Positions 42,814 through 52,020 of a stretch of 64,000 nucleotides of DNA are shown piece after piece. Made by a program: the position numbers and the translations under genes. Every line of letters begins with the position of its first letter. The first letter of the stretch is position 1. The notes beneath the pieces are model-generated. The model was not told where the DNA came from, ran no database searches, and saw nothing but the letters and a program-made list of their open reading frames with translations. Source of the stretch: Clostridium bovifaecis (GTDB taxonomy: Bacteria; Bacillota; Clostridia; Clostridiales; Clostridiaceae); assembly GCA_009738435.1 (NCBI GenBank), contig CP046522.1:2945249-3009248 (forward strand), read 5' to 3'.

Positions 42814-43002
42814 GTAAAGATGAGGACACACCGCTAACAAGTTAGTAACAATATCATACAGCGGATCTGTGCCCTTATTCTTTCCACCTGCATTTACTAA
42901 CACATTGGCAACAGACTCTTTTATTCCCAATTGAAGATTATGCGTCTCCAGATACCGTATCCACGTAATCTTTTCACTTTTTACAGTGACTTCAACAGAC
43001 AT
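42805..43002 (-). CDS. Unrecognised small ORF, 65 residues
   Basis: The product starts MSVEVTVKSEKITWIRYLE and contains VNAGGKNKGTDPLYDI; no family was recognised. Its 3' end overlaps the end of the LpdD-like gene by 9 nt (convergent). Its ATG lies just behind the stop of another open stretch (TGAGAAATG), so the two may be coupled. The ribosome site is weak. It could be a real gene or a remnant. Confidence 0.35.
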   Translation of the reverse strand: MSVEVTVKSEKITWIRYLETHNLQLGIKESVANVLVNAGGKNKGTDPLYDIVTNLLAVCPHLYLS

Positions 43003-43006
43003 TTCT

Positions 43007-43170
43007 CATCTAAATCCAATACCAGTTCCCTTATAAACTTCATCAGCTATATCAGCAGCGTCCCCATATTCTACTGCACTTTCTCCAGTAATAACCGTTA
43101 ATTTATCAGTAAAAGCATCGGATAGTATATCTATGTGATAATTGCAAAATGGTATCTTAAAAATGCTAAA
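43007..43170 (-). pseudogene. Unrecognised ORF remnant without start codon
   Basis: An open stretch on the minus strand encodes LSDAFTDKLTVITGESA and VEYGDAADIADEVYKGTGIGFR, followed by TGA. The amino acid composition looks protein-like, but no ATG/GTG/TTG start fits before an upstream TAA. It is probably the 3' end of a decayed gene; the family is not recognised. Confidence 0.35.
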
Positions 43171-43297
43171 ACTTTATTTAGACTTTTAGGGACTGTAAGG
43201 ATACAATCATTATCCTATTCTATTGAAAATCAATATACATCCACTCCTACTTTAACCAGTTATTTTGCTAACAACTAAATATAAAAATCGGCATATT

Positions 43298-43344
43298 GTA
43301 TCCTTAATTAGTAGTTGTAATTATATCTATCTAATTAAGGATAC
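43298..43344. promoter_or_regulatory. 14-bp inverted repeat upstream of cooS
   Basis: GTATCCTTAATTAG (43298-43311) is perfectly repeated in inverse orientation at 43331-43344. It lies 110 bp upstream of the cooS -35 box, and could be an operator or a terminator of leftward or rightward transcripts (only a weak T-run follows). Confidence 0.45.
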
Positions 43345-43452
43345 TTATTTATATTATGAAAATCCACAATGAATTTTTATACATATGAAACTGGAATTGT
43401 TGCTTTTTACCTCCAGTTACAGACAAAAGTAAATCACCTAGAAACAATTTTA

Positions 43453-43530
43453 TTGACAAGCTATATAGCTGATGATAATATTTAATAAAACATATAGGAA
43501 TACTGTGTATTGTATTTTTATACAATACAC
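43453..43530 (+). promoter_or_regulatory. cooS promoter with two palindromes
   Basis: TTGACA (43453-43458), a 17-bp spacer and TAATAT (43476-43481) form an almost ideal housekeeping promoter. The spacer contains the perfect palindrome AGCTATATAGCT (43459-43470). The leader contains a perfect 11-bp inverted repeat (43505-43515 with 43520-43530). Both are good candidates for repressor binding. Confidence 0.65.
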
Positions 43531-43576
43531 TAATTTCTTTCCAACTGAATATTTAAACTTAGGAGGTTTTCTAACA

Positions 43577-45622
43577 ATGGATTTCGAAAAAACTAATGTA
43601 CATAGTCATGAATCTTTTAACGATGACGGACATGAACATGGACATCATCATCATGAACATGACCACCATCACCATGATCATCATCACGGCGGAGTTAATG
43701 ATTATTTGCAGGCAGTAGCTGAGTACAGGAAGACATTTCCTTCAAAGCAAGAGGTTTTAGATAAAACTCCAGACCCTGCTGTTAAAGAATTGCTACTGCG
43801 TATGGAGCAAATAGGCTGCGATACAGCTTTCGATAGATTTGATCAGCAGCAGCCACAGTGCAGCTTTGGCCTTGCAGGAGTGTGCTGTCGACTTTGTTAT
43901 ATGGGTCCTTGCAAGATTACTAAAAAAAGCCCAAAGGGAGTCTGTGGAGCTGATGCGGATCTTATAGTTGCTAGAAATTTATTAAGAAGCCTTGCCGGTG
44001 GGGTGGCCGCACATGGTTCCCATGCAAGAGAAGTACTTGTTGCTTTAAAGAATGCCGCAGAGGGAAAACTTGATGTACCTATCTTAGGAGAGGATAAGGT
44101 AATAAAAACTGCAGCACAATTTGGACTAGATGTAGAAGGAAAGACAATAAACGAACTTGCATCAAAGCTTGCAGATATTTTATTAGAAGATTTATCAAGA
44201 ACTGTTCCAGGCGAGTTTAAAACAATAGAAGTAAGTGCACCTCCAGAGAGAAAGAAAGTATGGAAAGACATGGACATACTACCTATAAGTGCTTACCACG
44301 AAGTTTTCGAAGCACTTCATAGAACTGGCACAGGAACAGATGGAGACTGGAAAAATGTAATGCAGCAATTCTTCAGATGTGGACTTGCCTTTGTATTTTC
44401 AGGCGTTGTTGGTTCTGCTATTGCAACAGACAGCCTTTTTGGAATAGGCGGCAGAAGGACCTCAAAGGTTAATGTTGGAGCATTAAAAAAGGGATATGTA
44501 AATATAGCAGTTCACGGACATTTGCCTGTTCTTGTAAGTGAAATAGTAAAAGTAGGACAAAGCGAAGAATTTATTAAATTTGCTAAGGAACACGGAGCAA
44601 AAGGAATTCAATTTTATGGAATATGCTGTTCTGGTCTTTCAGCTATGTATAGATATGATGGAGTAATTCCACTATCAAATGCTATAGGAGCAGAACTAGT
44701 TCTTGGAACAGGGGCTCTAGACCTTTGGGTTGCTGATGTTGAGGATGTATATCCTGGAATCATGGATGTTGCAAGGTGTCATAAAACAACAATCGTTACA
44801 ACAAGCGACTCAGCAAGGCTTCCTGGAGCAGAACATTACGCTTATGATCACCATCACTCTAACATTGGGGAAACTAGAAATATTGCTAGAAAGATAGTTA
44901 CAAGAGCAATTGAAAGCTATGCTGATAGACGTGAAATTCCAGTATTTATTCCGCCATATGAAGTTGATGCAGAAGTTGGCTTTTCAGTTGAATATATTCA
45001 AAATAGATTTGGAAGCATGAAACCAATCCTTAAAGCATTAAAAAGCGGAAAAATCTTAGGAATTGTTAACCTTGTAGGATGTAATAATCCAAGGGTAATT
45101 TATGAAAAAGCAACTGTAGATGTTACAGAAACACTGCTTAAAAATAACGTTCTTGTATTTACTAATGGCTGTGCATCCTTCCCACTATTGAAATTAGGAT
45201 TCTGCAATACCGATGCTTTACAAAAGACAGGTGAAGGCTTAAGAAGTTTCTTAGAACCAGACCTTCCACCAGTATGGCACATGGGAGAGTGTATAGATAA
45301 TGCAAGAGCTTCAGGAGCCTTTGGTGCCATAGCAAAAGAAGCTGGACAAGCAATTAAAGATATGCCATTTGCTTTCTCAAGCCCAGAATGGTCCAATGAA
45401 AAAGGAATAGGGGCAGCCTTAGGCTTCAGACTTAATGGTATTAATTCATATCACTGTGTTCATGCGCCAGTACAGGGTTCAGATAATGTTATGAACTTCT
45501 TATACAAAGGAACAAAGGAAACCTTAGGTTCAACTATGAATGTAGATGTTGATCCAATTAGCTTAGCTAACAAAATAATCGCAGATCTAAAAGAAAAAAG
45601 AAAAGCTCTTGGCTGGGAATAA
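43577..45622 (+). CDS. cooS: Anaerobic carbon monoxide dehydrogenase catalytic subunit with histidine-rich N-terminus
   Basis: The Ni-Fe-S enzyme oxidises CO to CO2 (or the reverse) in the cytosol. The 681 residues include the D/B-cluster cysteines (CSFGLAGVCCRLCYMGPC, about 95-112). C-cluster ligands are seen in AVHGHLPVLV (His), FYGICCSG, VGCNNPR, FTNGCASFP and HMGECIDNA (Cys). The unusual part is the N-terminus: 16 of the first 37 residues are His (HEHGHHHHEHDHHHHDHHHG), resembling Ni-binding tails of HypB, SlyD or CooJ. ATG 43577 is chosen over an upstream in-frame start because AGGAGG lies 10 nt before it. No acetyl-CoA synthase or CooC gene is adjacent. An ABC importer follows 27 nt downstream. 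Confidence 0.95.
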   Translation: MDFEKTNVHSHESFNDDGHEHGHHHHEHDHHHHDHHHGGVNDYLQAVAEYRKTFPSKQEVLDKTPDPAVKELLLRMEQIGCDTAFDRFDQQQPQCSFGLAGVCCRLCYMGPCKITKKSPKGVCGADADLIVARNLLRSLAGGVAAHGSHAREVLVALKNAAEGKLDVPILGEDKVIKTAAQFGLDVEGKTINELASKLADILLEDLSRTVPGEFKTIEVSAPPERKKVWKDMDILPISAYHEVFEALHRTGTGTDGDWKNVMQQFFRCGLAFVFSGVVGSAIATDSLFGIGGRRTSKVNVGALKKGYVNIAVHGHLPVLVSEIVKVGQSEEFIKFAKEHGAKGIQFYGICCSGLSAMYRYDGVIPLSNAIGAELVLGTGALDLWVADVEDVYPGIMDVARCHKTTIVTTSDSARLPGAEHYAYDHHHSNIGETRNIARKIVTRAIESYADRREIPVFIPPYEVDAEVGFSVEYIQNRFGSMKPILKALKSGKILGIVNLVGCNNPRVIYEKATVDVTETLLKNNVLVFTNGCASFPLLKLGFCNTDALQKTGEGLRSFLEPDLPPVWHMGECIDNARASGAFGAIAKEAGQAIKDMPFAFSSPEWSNEKGIGAALGFRLNGINSYHCVHAPVQGSDNVMNFLYKGTKETLGSTMNVDVDPISLANKIIADLKEKRKALGWE

Positions 45623-45649
45623 GATTAAATAAATGGAGGTTAGTTTTAT

Positions 45650-46621
45650 ATGAAGCTTTTTAAAAAACTTATTATTGGAGCAGTTATATTAAGTTCTCTG
45701 GTGGTTTTTACTGCTTGTGGGAACAAGCCTGCCGAGACAACAGAAGGAAAGAAGACAGTTAAAATAGCGTATCTACCTTTAACACATGCTGTACCTCTAT
45801 ATGTAGAACATGAAGATGAAATGATTAATAAAGAAGAACTTAAAAATGTTAATATTGAACTTGTTAAATATGGAAGCTGGCCAGAACTAATGGATGCTTT
45901 AAATACTGGTAAGGTAGATGGTGCATCTGTACTTGTTCAGCTTGCCATGAAAGCGAAATCACAAGGAATTGGCTTAAAAGCCGTTGCTCTTGGACATAGA
46001 GATGGAACTAATATAACAGTTGCAAAAGATATTAACAATGTTTCTGATTTAAAAGGCAAGACTATTGCAATACCTCAAAGATTTTCAACTATGAACATTT
46101 TACTTTATCAGATGCTTGAGGATGCAGGTATGAGCTATTCAGATGTAAAAGTAGTTGAACTTGCCCCACCAGAAATGCCAGCTGCACTATCTGAAGGACG
46201 TATATCAGCCTATATAGTTGCGGAGCCTTTTGGAGCTACCTCTGTAATAAATGGTAAAGGTAAGACAATACTTCAGTCAAAAGATTTATGGGAGAATTCA
46301 ATCTGCTGCGCTTTCGTATTAAGGGATGAATTTATAAAAAATAATGCAGAAGCCGCTCAAGAACTTGTAAATGGATATGTTGAAGCTGGGAAAAAATCAG
46401 AAACCAAGGATGATAGTGTACAACAAATATCCTCTAAATATATGTCAGTAAATAAGGATGTGCTAGATTTATCTTTAAAATCTACAGTATATACAGACTT
46501 AAAAATTAATGAAAAAGACTACGAAAAATTAACAAGTTATCTTACAACCATGAAGTTATTAGATAATCCTCCTAAATATAGTGACTTTGTTGACAGTTCA
46601 TTAATTAATAAGGCAGAGTGA
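45650..46621 (+). CDS. ABC transporter substrate-binding lipoprotein (NitT/TauT type)
   Basis: A 323-residue lipoprotein with signal and lipobox (VVFTACGN, Cys near 23). The mature part (KIAYLPLTHAVPLYVEHED, GKVDGASVLVQLAMKAKSQG, GKTIAIPQRFSTMN, VAEPFGATSV) is the NMT1/SsuA-like fold used for nitrate, sulfonate, taurine, thiamine precursors and similar ligands. It is the first of three importer genes and lies 27 nt behind cooS with AATGGAGG as ribosome site. The ligand is unknown; a link to CO dehydrogenase cofactor supply or substrate is inferred only from the operon. Confidence 0.85.
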   Translation: MKLFKKLIIGAVILSSLVVFTACGNKPAETTEGKKTVKIAYLPLTHAVPLYVEHEDEMINKEELKNVNIELVKYGSWPELMDALNTGKVDGASVLVQLAMKAKSQGIGLKAVALGHRDGTNITVAKDINNVSDLKGKTIAIPQRFSTMNILLYQMLEDAGMSYSDVKVVELAPPEMPAALSEGRISAYIVAEPFGATSVINGKGKTILQSKDLWENSICCAFVLRDEFIKNNAEAAQELVNGYVEAGKKSETKDDSVQQISSKYMSVNKDVLDLSLKSTVYTDLKINEKDYEKLTSYLTTMKLLDNPPKYSDFVDSSLINKAE

Positions 46622-46625
46622 TAAT

Positions 46626-47399
46626 ATGACTAAGTTTAGAAAATTTATAAATGTAGTTATAGGACTTGGACTTTTATTAATTGGATGGGAAGCTGTGGTT
46701 CTTGCTGGAGAGTATGAGCCATCTCTTCTTCCCTCTCCTTTAATGGTTTTTAAAGGAATACAGGAGCTTATTGCTAACGGTACTTTCTTCACCCATATCC
46801 AAGTAAGTTTATTAAGATTCTTTATAGGATACTCTATTGCAGTGCTATTGGCTATATTTTTAGGACTTATTTTAGGGTGGTTCCAAAAAATTTGGGATGT
46901 TATCGATCCAATAGTTCAGGTATTAAGACCTATATCTCCAGTTGCCTGGTTCCCATTTATAGTATTATGGCTTGGAATCGGTGATATTCCAGCAATAGCA
47001 ATTATATTTATAGCAGCATTTTTCCCTGTGCTACTTTCTACAGTATCATCAGTAAAAAAGATAGATAAAACTTACTTAAAAGTCGCTAGAAACTTTGGAA
47101 TTAAGCAGCCCTTTGTTTTCACTAAAATTATTTTCCCAGCTGCCTTTCCAAATATAGTTACAGGACTTCATCTTGCTCTTGGTTCAGCTTGGGTATTTCT
47201 TGTATCAGGAGAAATGGTGGGATCACAATCTGGACTTGGTTATCTGATTATAGATGCAAGGAACTCAATGCGAACTGATCTACTGCTTTCAGGGATAATA
47301 ATGATAGGAGTTTCAGGTCTATTATTAGATAAATTAATAACACTTTTTGAAAAATGGGTAGGAAAAACCTGGGGTATTCCTTCAGAGCCTGGGAGGTAA
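46626..47399 (+). CDS. ABC transporter permease (NitT/TauT type)
   Basis: A 257-residue integral membrane protein with six predicted segments. The BPD_transp_1 coupling motif [28 protein letters not shown] (EAA loop) docks the ATPase. It starts 4 nt after the binding-protein stop, consistent with tight translational coupling. It forms the channel for the substrate captured by the preceding lipoprotein. Confidence 0.88.
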   Translation: MTKFRKFINVVIGLGLLLIGWEAVVLAGEYEPSLLPSPLMVFKGIQELIANGTFFTHIQVSLLRFFIGYSIAVLLAIFLGLILGWFQKIWDVIDPIVQVLRPISPVAWFPFIVLWLGIGDIPAIAIIFIAAFFPVLLSTVSSVKKIDKTYLKVARNFGIKQPFVFTKIIFPAAFPNIVTGLHLALGSAWVFLVSGEMVGSQSGLGYLIIDARNSMRTDLLLSGIIMIGVSGLLLDKLITLFEKWVGKTWGIPSEPGR

Positions 47400-47403
47400 T
47401 AGA

Positions 47404-48177
47404 ATGTTTATAAAAGTTAACAATGTATCAAAAGTTTATAAAAACAACAAAAACATAGAATTCAAGTCTCTTGATAATGTAAATTTAACTATTGAAAAGG
47501 GAGAATTTATATGTCTTTTAGGCCCAAGCGGTTGTGGTAAGTCTACTCTTTTAAATTTAATTGCTGGTTTTGATAAGCCCTCTACTGGAGAAATATTCAT
47601 TGATGATAAACAGGTAAATGAGCCCTCTCCAAATTACGTAACAATATTTCAAAATTATGGATTGCTGCCTTGGAGAAATGTTAAGAAAAATGTAGAGCTT
47701 GGGCTTGAAGCTAAAAAAATCAGTAAAGAGGAAAGAAGCAAAATTGCTGATGAATATATAGAACTTGTTGGACTTTCTAAATTCAGCAAGCATCATCCTA
47801 GTCAGCTTTCAGGGGGTATGCAGCAAAGAGTGGCAATTGCGAGAGCTTTAGCAGTTGATCCGGAGATAATATTTATGGACGAACCTTTTGGAGCCTTAGA
47901 CGCAATGACAAGAATGAACATGCAAGATGAAATATCTAACATATGGGATAAAAAGAAAAAAACAATAATATTTGTTACTCATGATATTGAAGAAGCTGTT
48001 TTTCTTGCCGATAGAATTATTATTATGACACCAGGCCCTGGAAAGGTAAAAAGTGTAATCAATGTACCTATGGAGAGAAAAAGAGACAGGACAAGTGATG
48101 CCTTCTTAAGAATAAGAGATAAAGTATTTGTAGAGTTCAAAATGAAAAAAGAAATTGACATGGAATATTACATATAA
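47404..48177 (+). CDS. ABC transporter ATP-binding protein (NitT/TauT type)
   Basis: A 257-residue ATPase. Walker A is [14 protein letters not shown], with the Q-loop in [14 protein letters not shown]. The ABC signature is [16 protein letters not shown], Walker [14 protein letters not shown], and H-loop [11 protein letters not shown]. The PWRNV segment after the Q-loop is typical of the SsuB/TauB/NrtD group. It starts 4 nt after the permease with GGGAGGTAAT, and is the last gene of the cooS operon, ending at a strong terminator. Confidence 0.92.
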   Translation: MFIKVNNVSKVYKNNKNIEFKSLDNVNLTIEKGEFICLLGPSGCGKSTLLNLIAGFDKPSTGEIFIDDKQVNEPSPNYVTIFQNYGLLPWRNVKKNVELGLEAKKISKEERSKIADEYIELVGLSKFSKHHPSQLSGGMQQRVAIARALAVDPEIIFMDEPFGALDAMTRMNMQDEISNIWDKKKKTIIFVTHDIEEAVFLADRIIIMTPGPGKVKSVINVPMERKRDRTSDAFLRIRDKVFVEFKMKKEIDMEYYI

Positions 48178-48217
48178 AAACTAACTATTACACATTATTT
48201 GATTATTTACACTTATA

Positions 48218-48263
48218 TTAAAACATCCTTATATTAGATATATTCAATATAAGGATGTTTTAA
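48218..48263 (+). terminator. Terminator of the cooS-ABC operon
   Basis: A perfect 18-bp stem (48218-48235 with 48246-48263), A-rich on the left and T-rich on the right. Confidence 0.85.
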
Positions 48264-48330
48264 TATAGTACATATCAAGACCTCCTAATAAAGTCTTAAG
48301 GTTACTTTTAAATATAATATATTTAATTTT

Positions 48331-48732
48331 TTATGGAAGAACCGTATGAGTTAAGTGAATTTTTTCTCCATTACCTGTAATTGAAATATCATGAGTTCCT
48401 GGAGCAGTTTCAAAATCAACCACCCAATTAAAAGTCGCCTGCCCACTACCTCCAGTAACACGCCACTGGGTTACATATTGTTCTTTACTTCCAATTCTAA
48501 AAGAAGACTGTAATGTGTATCTTGTTCTTGGTTTACCTTGTATTATGATATACCCTATTTCTCCACGCTTAAGTGTTGTATTTGAATCTATTACTTTTAA
48601 GATTTCTGAAACTACTTCACCTCGAACTTCAATAGTTGACAATTTGTTTACATACTGTATCTTATCAATTTCCTTGCCGCATCCCGCTATAAATATACTA
48701 AAAATCAATATGTATAACAACTTGTTCCTCAT
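48331..48732 (-). CDS. Lipoprotein of unknown function
   Basis: 133 residues with a lipoprotein signal (LIFSIFIAGCGK, Cys 18) and a beta-rich mature domain (EIGYIIIQGKPRTRYTLQS, WRVTGGSGQATFNW, GTHDISITGNG) that looks immunoglobulin-like. No family was recognised. It is divergent from the two-component system, with a GAGGTGAT ribosome site. Confidence 0.65.
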   Translation of the reverse strand: MRNKLLYILIFSIFIAGCGKEIDKIQYVNKLSTIEVRGEVVSEILKVIDSNTTLKRGEIGYIIIQGKPRTRYTLQSSFRIGSKEQYVTQWRVTGGSGQATFNWVVDFETAPGTHDISITGNGEKIHLTHTVLP

Positions 48733-48901
48733 ATTATCACCTCATTCCACTATTATACATATACTTCCCTTTTTACATGACAATATTGCATATTATAGAA
48801 AATCATATTTCACAAATTTATCACATTTAGCACAAGCTTCTGTCAAATATGTATGATAAAATTATGATGTTAATAAAATTAACTTTATAAGGGGTTCTAG
48901 T

Positions 48902-49573
48902 ATGGATAATAAAATACTTATAGTTGAAGATGAGACTAAACTTTCTAAGGTAATGGCTTTGTATTTAAAAAAGAATAATTATGATGTTACTTGTGTTCAA
49001 GATGGAATTGATGCGGAAATCTTAATAAATAGCACTCATTTTGATTTAATAATTCTAGATGTTATGCTGCCTAGTAAAGATGGATGGGCTTTACTTAGAA
49101 AAATTAAGTCTTTAGGTAGTACTCCAGTTATATTAACAACTGCAAGAGGCGAAGAAGATGACAGGATTTTTGGCCTAGAGCTTGGTGCTGATGACTATAT
49201 GGTTAAACCAATTAGCATGAGGGAATTAGTTCTACGTGTAAATCTTAGAATTAACAGTAAGAGCATAAATCATAAATCTTTAAGTTTTGGTAATTTGACA
49301 ATCTTAGAAGAAAGCCGAGAAGTCCTAGAAAATGGCAAACAAGTATCTCTAACCCCTAAAGAATTTGATCTTTTATTATTCTTGAGCAAAAACATGGGGC
49401 AAGTTTTTAATAGAGAACAACTGCTAAGCACAGTATGGGGATATGACTTTATTGGTGATTCTCGAACAATTGATACCCACATTAAAAAATTAAGAGAAAA
49501 ACTAAAGTTTTGTGAAAAATATCTTATAACTGTATGGGGTGTAGGATACAAAATGGTAGTTTATGGAGAGTAA
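48902..49573 (+). CDS. OmpR/PhoB-family response regulator
   Basis: A 223-residue regulator. The receiver domain (1-120) has the acidic pair in VEDETKL, phosphorylatable Asp in LIILDVMLPSKDG, Thr in ILTTARG and Lys in DDYMVKP. The C-terminal winged helix (about 130-223) includes LTPKEFDLLLFLSKN and VWGYDFIGDSRTIDTHIKKLREKL. It is paired with the histidine kinase starting 2 nt after its stop. Targets are unknown; the divergent lipoprotein and nearby permeases are candidates only by position. Confidence 0.94.
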   Translation: MDNKILIVEDETKLSKVMALYLKKNNYDVTCVQDGIDAEILINSTHFDLIILDVMLPSKDGWALLRKIKSLGSTPVILTTARGEEDDRIFGLELGADDYMVKPISMRELVLRVNLRINSKSINHKSLSFGNLTILEESREVLENGKQVSLTPKEFDLLLFLSKNMGQVFNREQLLSTVWGYDFIGDSRTIDTHIKKLREKLKFCEKYLITVWGVGYKMVVYGE

Positions 49574-49575
49574 CT

Positions 49576-50895
49576 ATGAATAAGATAACAGTTAAGCTTA
49601 TTAAATACTTTGCATTTATAATTGCTTTAATTATAGCACTATGCCTGATAGTAAGTAGTGTATTTTTATCTAAGTTCTATCTTGAAAGCCAATATAATGT
49701 ACTAGAATCATCAGCTAAGGAAGTATATGAGTCTTTAATTACAGGTGATTTAATTACTGATATAAACATTAGCGCAGTACTCATTAAAGATAGCAGCATT
49801 ACTCCTTTGACTCATGGGAAGATGGGAGTAATACCTTTTTTACGTTCAGCTACCACTAATGACTTTGAAACAAAAGGAATATTTAAAAATGGTATGGGAA
49901 CTGAGTTTCTTTATTATAAACTTAGCACTAATATAGGAGATATTGTTGTTTTTCAAAATAACAATTATTCATCAAATTATTTAAATGTAGTTTATATTGT
50001 TTTGTTTTTCATATTTATATCTGCTGTTATACTATCTATACCATTAATATCATTTATAGGAAGGAAATTTACAAAACCTATTCTGGAATTAGAAAAAGTG
50101 GCATCTTCAATATCTAAAGGTGACTTTGATGTAGAATGCAGTGTTGAAACTAATGATGAGATTGAGACTTTATCTAACAGTCTTATGAAAATGGCCGGTG
50201 ACCTAAAGAAAAAATACCAACTGCAGAGAGACTTTATTGCTAATGTATCTCATGATTTTAAAACTCCATTAAGTGTCATTAGGAGCTACAGCGAGGCTAT
50301 AAGCGATGGATTATTAGATGATACTAGTACTATACATTATGCAGATGAGATGATAAAGGAAGTGGATAGGCTAAATGCTCTAGTTATGGATTTACTTCAA
50401 CTTTCAAAGCTTCAAGATGGCGCTTATTCACTAAACAAAGAGCTTATTATCTTATCTGACCTTGTTGAAAATTGCGTAAATCAATTTAAGCCAATAATGA
50501 ATAAAAAAGGTATCTCTATTATTACCTCTATTGAGCCTTTACAAATAAATGCAGACAGAAGATCTCTCCAAAGAGTTCTATATAACTTCATCGATAATGC
50601 AATTAAATTCAGCTATGAAGATAGTAAGATTGAGATTTATACTTCAGATAAAAAGAACTCAATAAAATTGTCAGTTAAAGATTACGGAAGAGGCATAGAA
50701 AGCCACTTATTGGATGAAATTTGGGATAAGTATTATAAGAATTCCGAAAGTGGAGGCATGGGTTTAGGTCTTCCAATATGTAGGGAAATTTTAAAAATGC
50801 ATGATTTTGAATATGGCGCTGCTAGTTCTACTAAATCTGGAACAGAGTTTTACTTTTTTATACCTAAAGACAGTATTCTATCTAATAAAGGCTAA
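49576..50895 (+). CDS. Sensor histidine kinase
   Basis: A 440-residue membrane kinase. Two membrane segments (about 8-30 and 136-160) enclose an extracellular sensor loop. These are followed by HAMP (about 165-215), HisKA with the phospho-accepting His in FIANVSHDFKTPLSVI, and a HATPase domain with the N-box NFIDNAIKF, DYGRGI and GMGLGLPICREIL. ATG 49576 is chosen because TATGGAGAG lies just upstream and 2 nt separate it from the regulator gene; an in-frame start 42 nt earlier lies inside that gene. The signal is unknown. Confidence 0.92.
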   Translation: MNKITVKLIKYFAFIIALIIALCLIVSSVFLSKFYLESQYNVLESSAKEVYESLITGDLITDINISAVLIKDSSITPLTHGKMGVIPFLRSATTNDFETKGIFKNGMGTEFLYYKLSTNIGDIVVFQNNNYSSNYLNVVYIVLFFIFISAVILSIPLISFIGRKFTKPILELEKVASSISKGDFDVECSVETNDEIETLSNSLMKMAGDLKKKYQLQRDFIANVSHDFKTPLSVIRSYSEAISDGLLDDTSTIHYADEMIKEVDRLNALVMDLLQLSKLQDGAYSLNKELIILSDLVENCVNQFKPIMNKKGISIITSIEPLQINADRRSLQRVLYNFIDNAIKFSYEDSKIEIYTSDKKNSIKLSVKDYGRGIESHLLDEIWDKYYKNSESGGMGLGLPICREILKMHDFEYGAASSTKSGTEFYFFIPKDSILSNKG

Positions 50896-50901
50896 TTATA
50901 A

Positions 50902-50954
50902 ATCTCTAGTCGCTATTATACAGTATACTCGCTGTATTTTTAGCGTCTAGAGAT
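50902..50954. terminator. Long hairpin between convergent genes
   Basis: ATCTCTAGTCGCTA (50902-50915) pairs with 50941-50954 (13 of 14) and an inner ATACAG/CTGTAT stem. It probably terminates the kinase gene, and resembles the CTAGTC-type repeats near 6721. Confidence 0.5.
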
Positions 50955-51017
50955 CAAAGATCAGCAAATATAACATAACTCTTTATATCTATTGCCCTTT
51001 TTTGACAGTTTTTACAC

Positions 51018-51548
51018 TCAATCATACTTGGCATATATTGCTATCTTTTCTTCTTTGGTTAATATTTTTTCTGTTACGTAAGCAATAAATCCTATACCAA
51101 AAATATTTATAACGAATCTTAAAGCAGTGAACTCCCATCCCATAGAGGACGTTTCAAATAGTATCATTGGAATTTTTGTTGTAGACCAAGAACCAATGAA
51201 AATTAAAACATTTGAAAACTTACTTCCTTTTTTAATTAATATTTCCGCTATTGGAAATGCTGCATATAAAGGTCCTGCTGCTGCTGATCCTAATAAAAAT
51301 GCTAACAGCACACCCACAAAACCTGAATTTTCCCCCATATACTTAATCATTACTTCCTTTTTCACCCATACATCTAAAAGCCCCAGCAATATAAATATAG
51401 GAGGAATTACACCTAGCATCTCTTTTAGATTAGCTCCTGTAATTTTCATAGAGCTTTGTCCTAAAGCAGGATAAAATATTATAACGCCTATATTGATAAC
51501 AAGCAGCATTAGAAACACTCTATATCTTTTTATAAGTTTCTTCATCAT
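51018..51548 (-). CDS. YraQ-type permease subunit B
   Basis: A 176-residue protein with about five membrane segments (FLMLLVINIGVIIFYPAL, VLLAFLLGSAAAGPLYAAFP, FVINIFGIGFIAYVTE). PF03773 permeases (YraQ/ArsP-like) are about 300 residues and have two homologous halves; here the halves are encoded by two overlapping genes. This is the C-terminal half, overlapping the preceding gene by ATGA. The substrate is unknown; the operator upstream suggests metal or sulfur-species control. Confidence 0.7.
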   Translation of the reverse strand: MMKKLIKRYRVFLMLLVINIGVIIFYPALGQSSMKITGANLKEMLGVIPPIFILLGLLDVWVKKEVMIKYMGENSGFVGVLLAFLLGSAAAGPLYAAFPIAEILIKKGSKFSNVLIFIGSWSTTKIPMILFETSSMGWEFTALRFVINIFGIGFIAYVTEKILTKEEKIAIYAKYD

Positions 51549-52020
51549 AATACCCCTCCTATTATAATTGCAACTATAAATGAGAATATAAATGCTAAAC
51601 TATTTCTAGTAATTGTGGCTTTTCTTCCAAAATAATTGGACTCAACTGGTATAGTAACAATACCGACCATCATAAGCGTAGATATGAATGCTGAAATTTG
51701 CATTAAACCAGCACCACCTTTAAGCAGTGCACCTGCTAATGGAAATGCTACAAATCCTGGCATTAAAGTTATAGATCCAACTATTGCCGCCCCAATTACT
51801 CCTATCCATCCTGATTGTTGTCCCATGATACTTGATATAACTTCAGGGCTTAATATTGATAACATAATTCCTATTACAATTAGTATAGCTAAAAATTGAG
51901 GAAGTATATTTTCAAAAGACTTTACTGCCTTTTTAAGTGCCATTTTAGTCTTCTTTTTATCTTTAATAAGAGATAAAATCAGCAGGATTATAGTCAATAT
52001 ATATATATCTTAGTAAACAT
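51545..52020 (-). pseudogene. YraQ-type permease subunit A, frame broken at a TA repeat
   Basis: The body (LPQFLAILIVIGIMLSIL, GAAIVGSITLMPGFVAFPLAGALL, STLMMVGIVTIPVESNYFG) is the N-terminal half of a YraQ-like permease with the conserved proline/glycine core. The proper start is ATG 52020 behind AAAGGGGG, reading MFTKIYIY then TGA. Removing one AT unit from the six-unit repeat gives MFTKIYILTIILLILSLIKD, which joins the downstream frame. Alternatively a TTG at 51997 starts the visible 150-residue frame, but it has no ribosome site. Phase variation, decay or an assembly indel are all possible. Confidence 0.65.

Noticed and set aside
43472..43576. 35-residue upstream extension of CooS
   Set aside because: It overlaps the -10 box and the leader palindrome; AGGAGG at 43561-43566 clearly serves the ATG at 43577.
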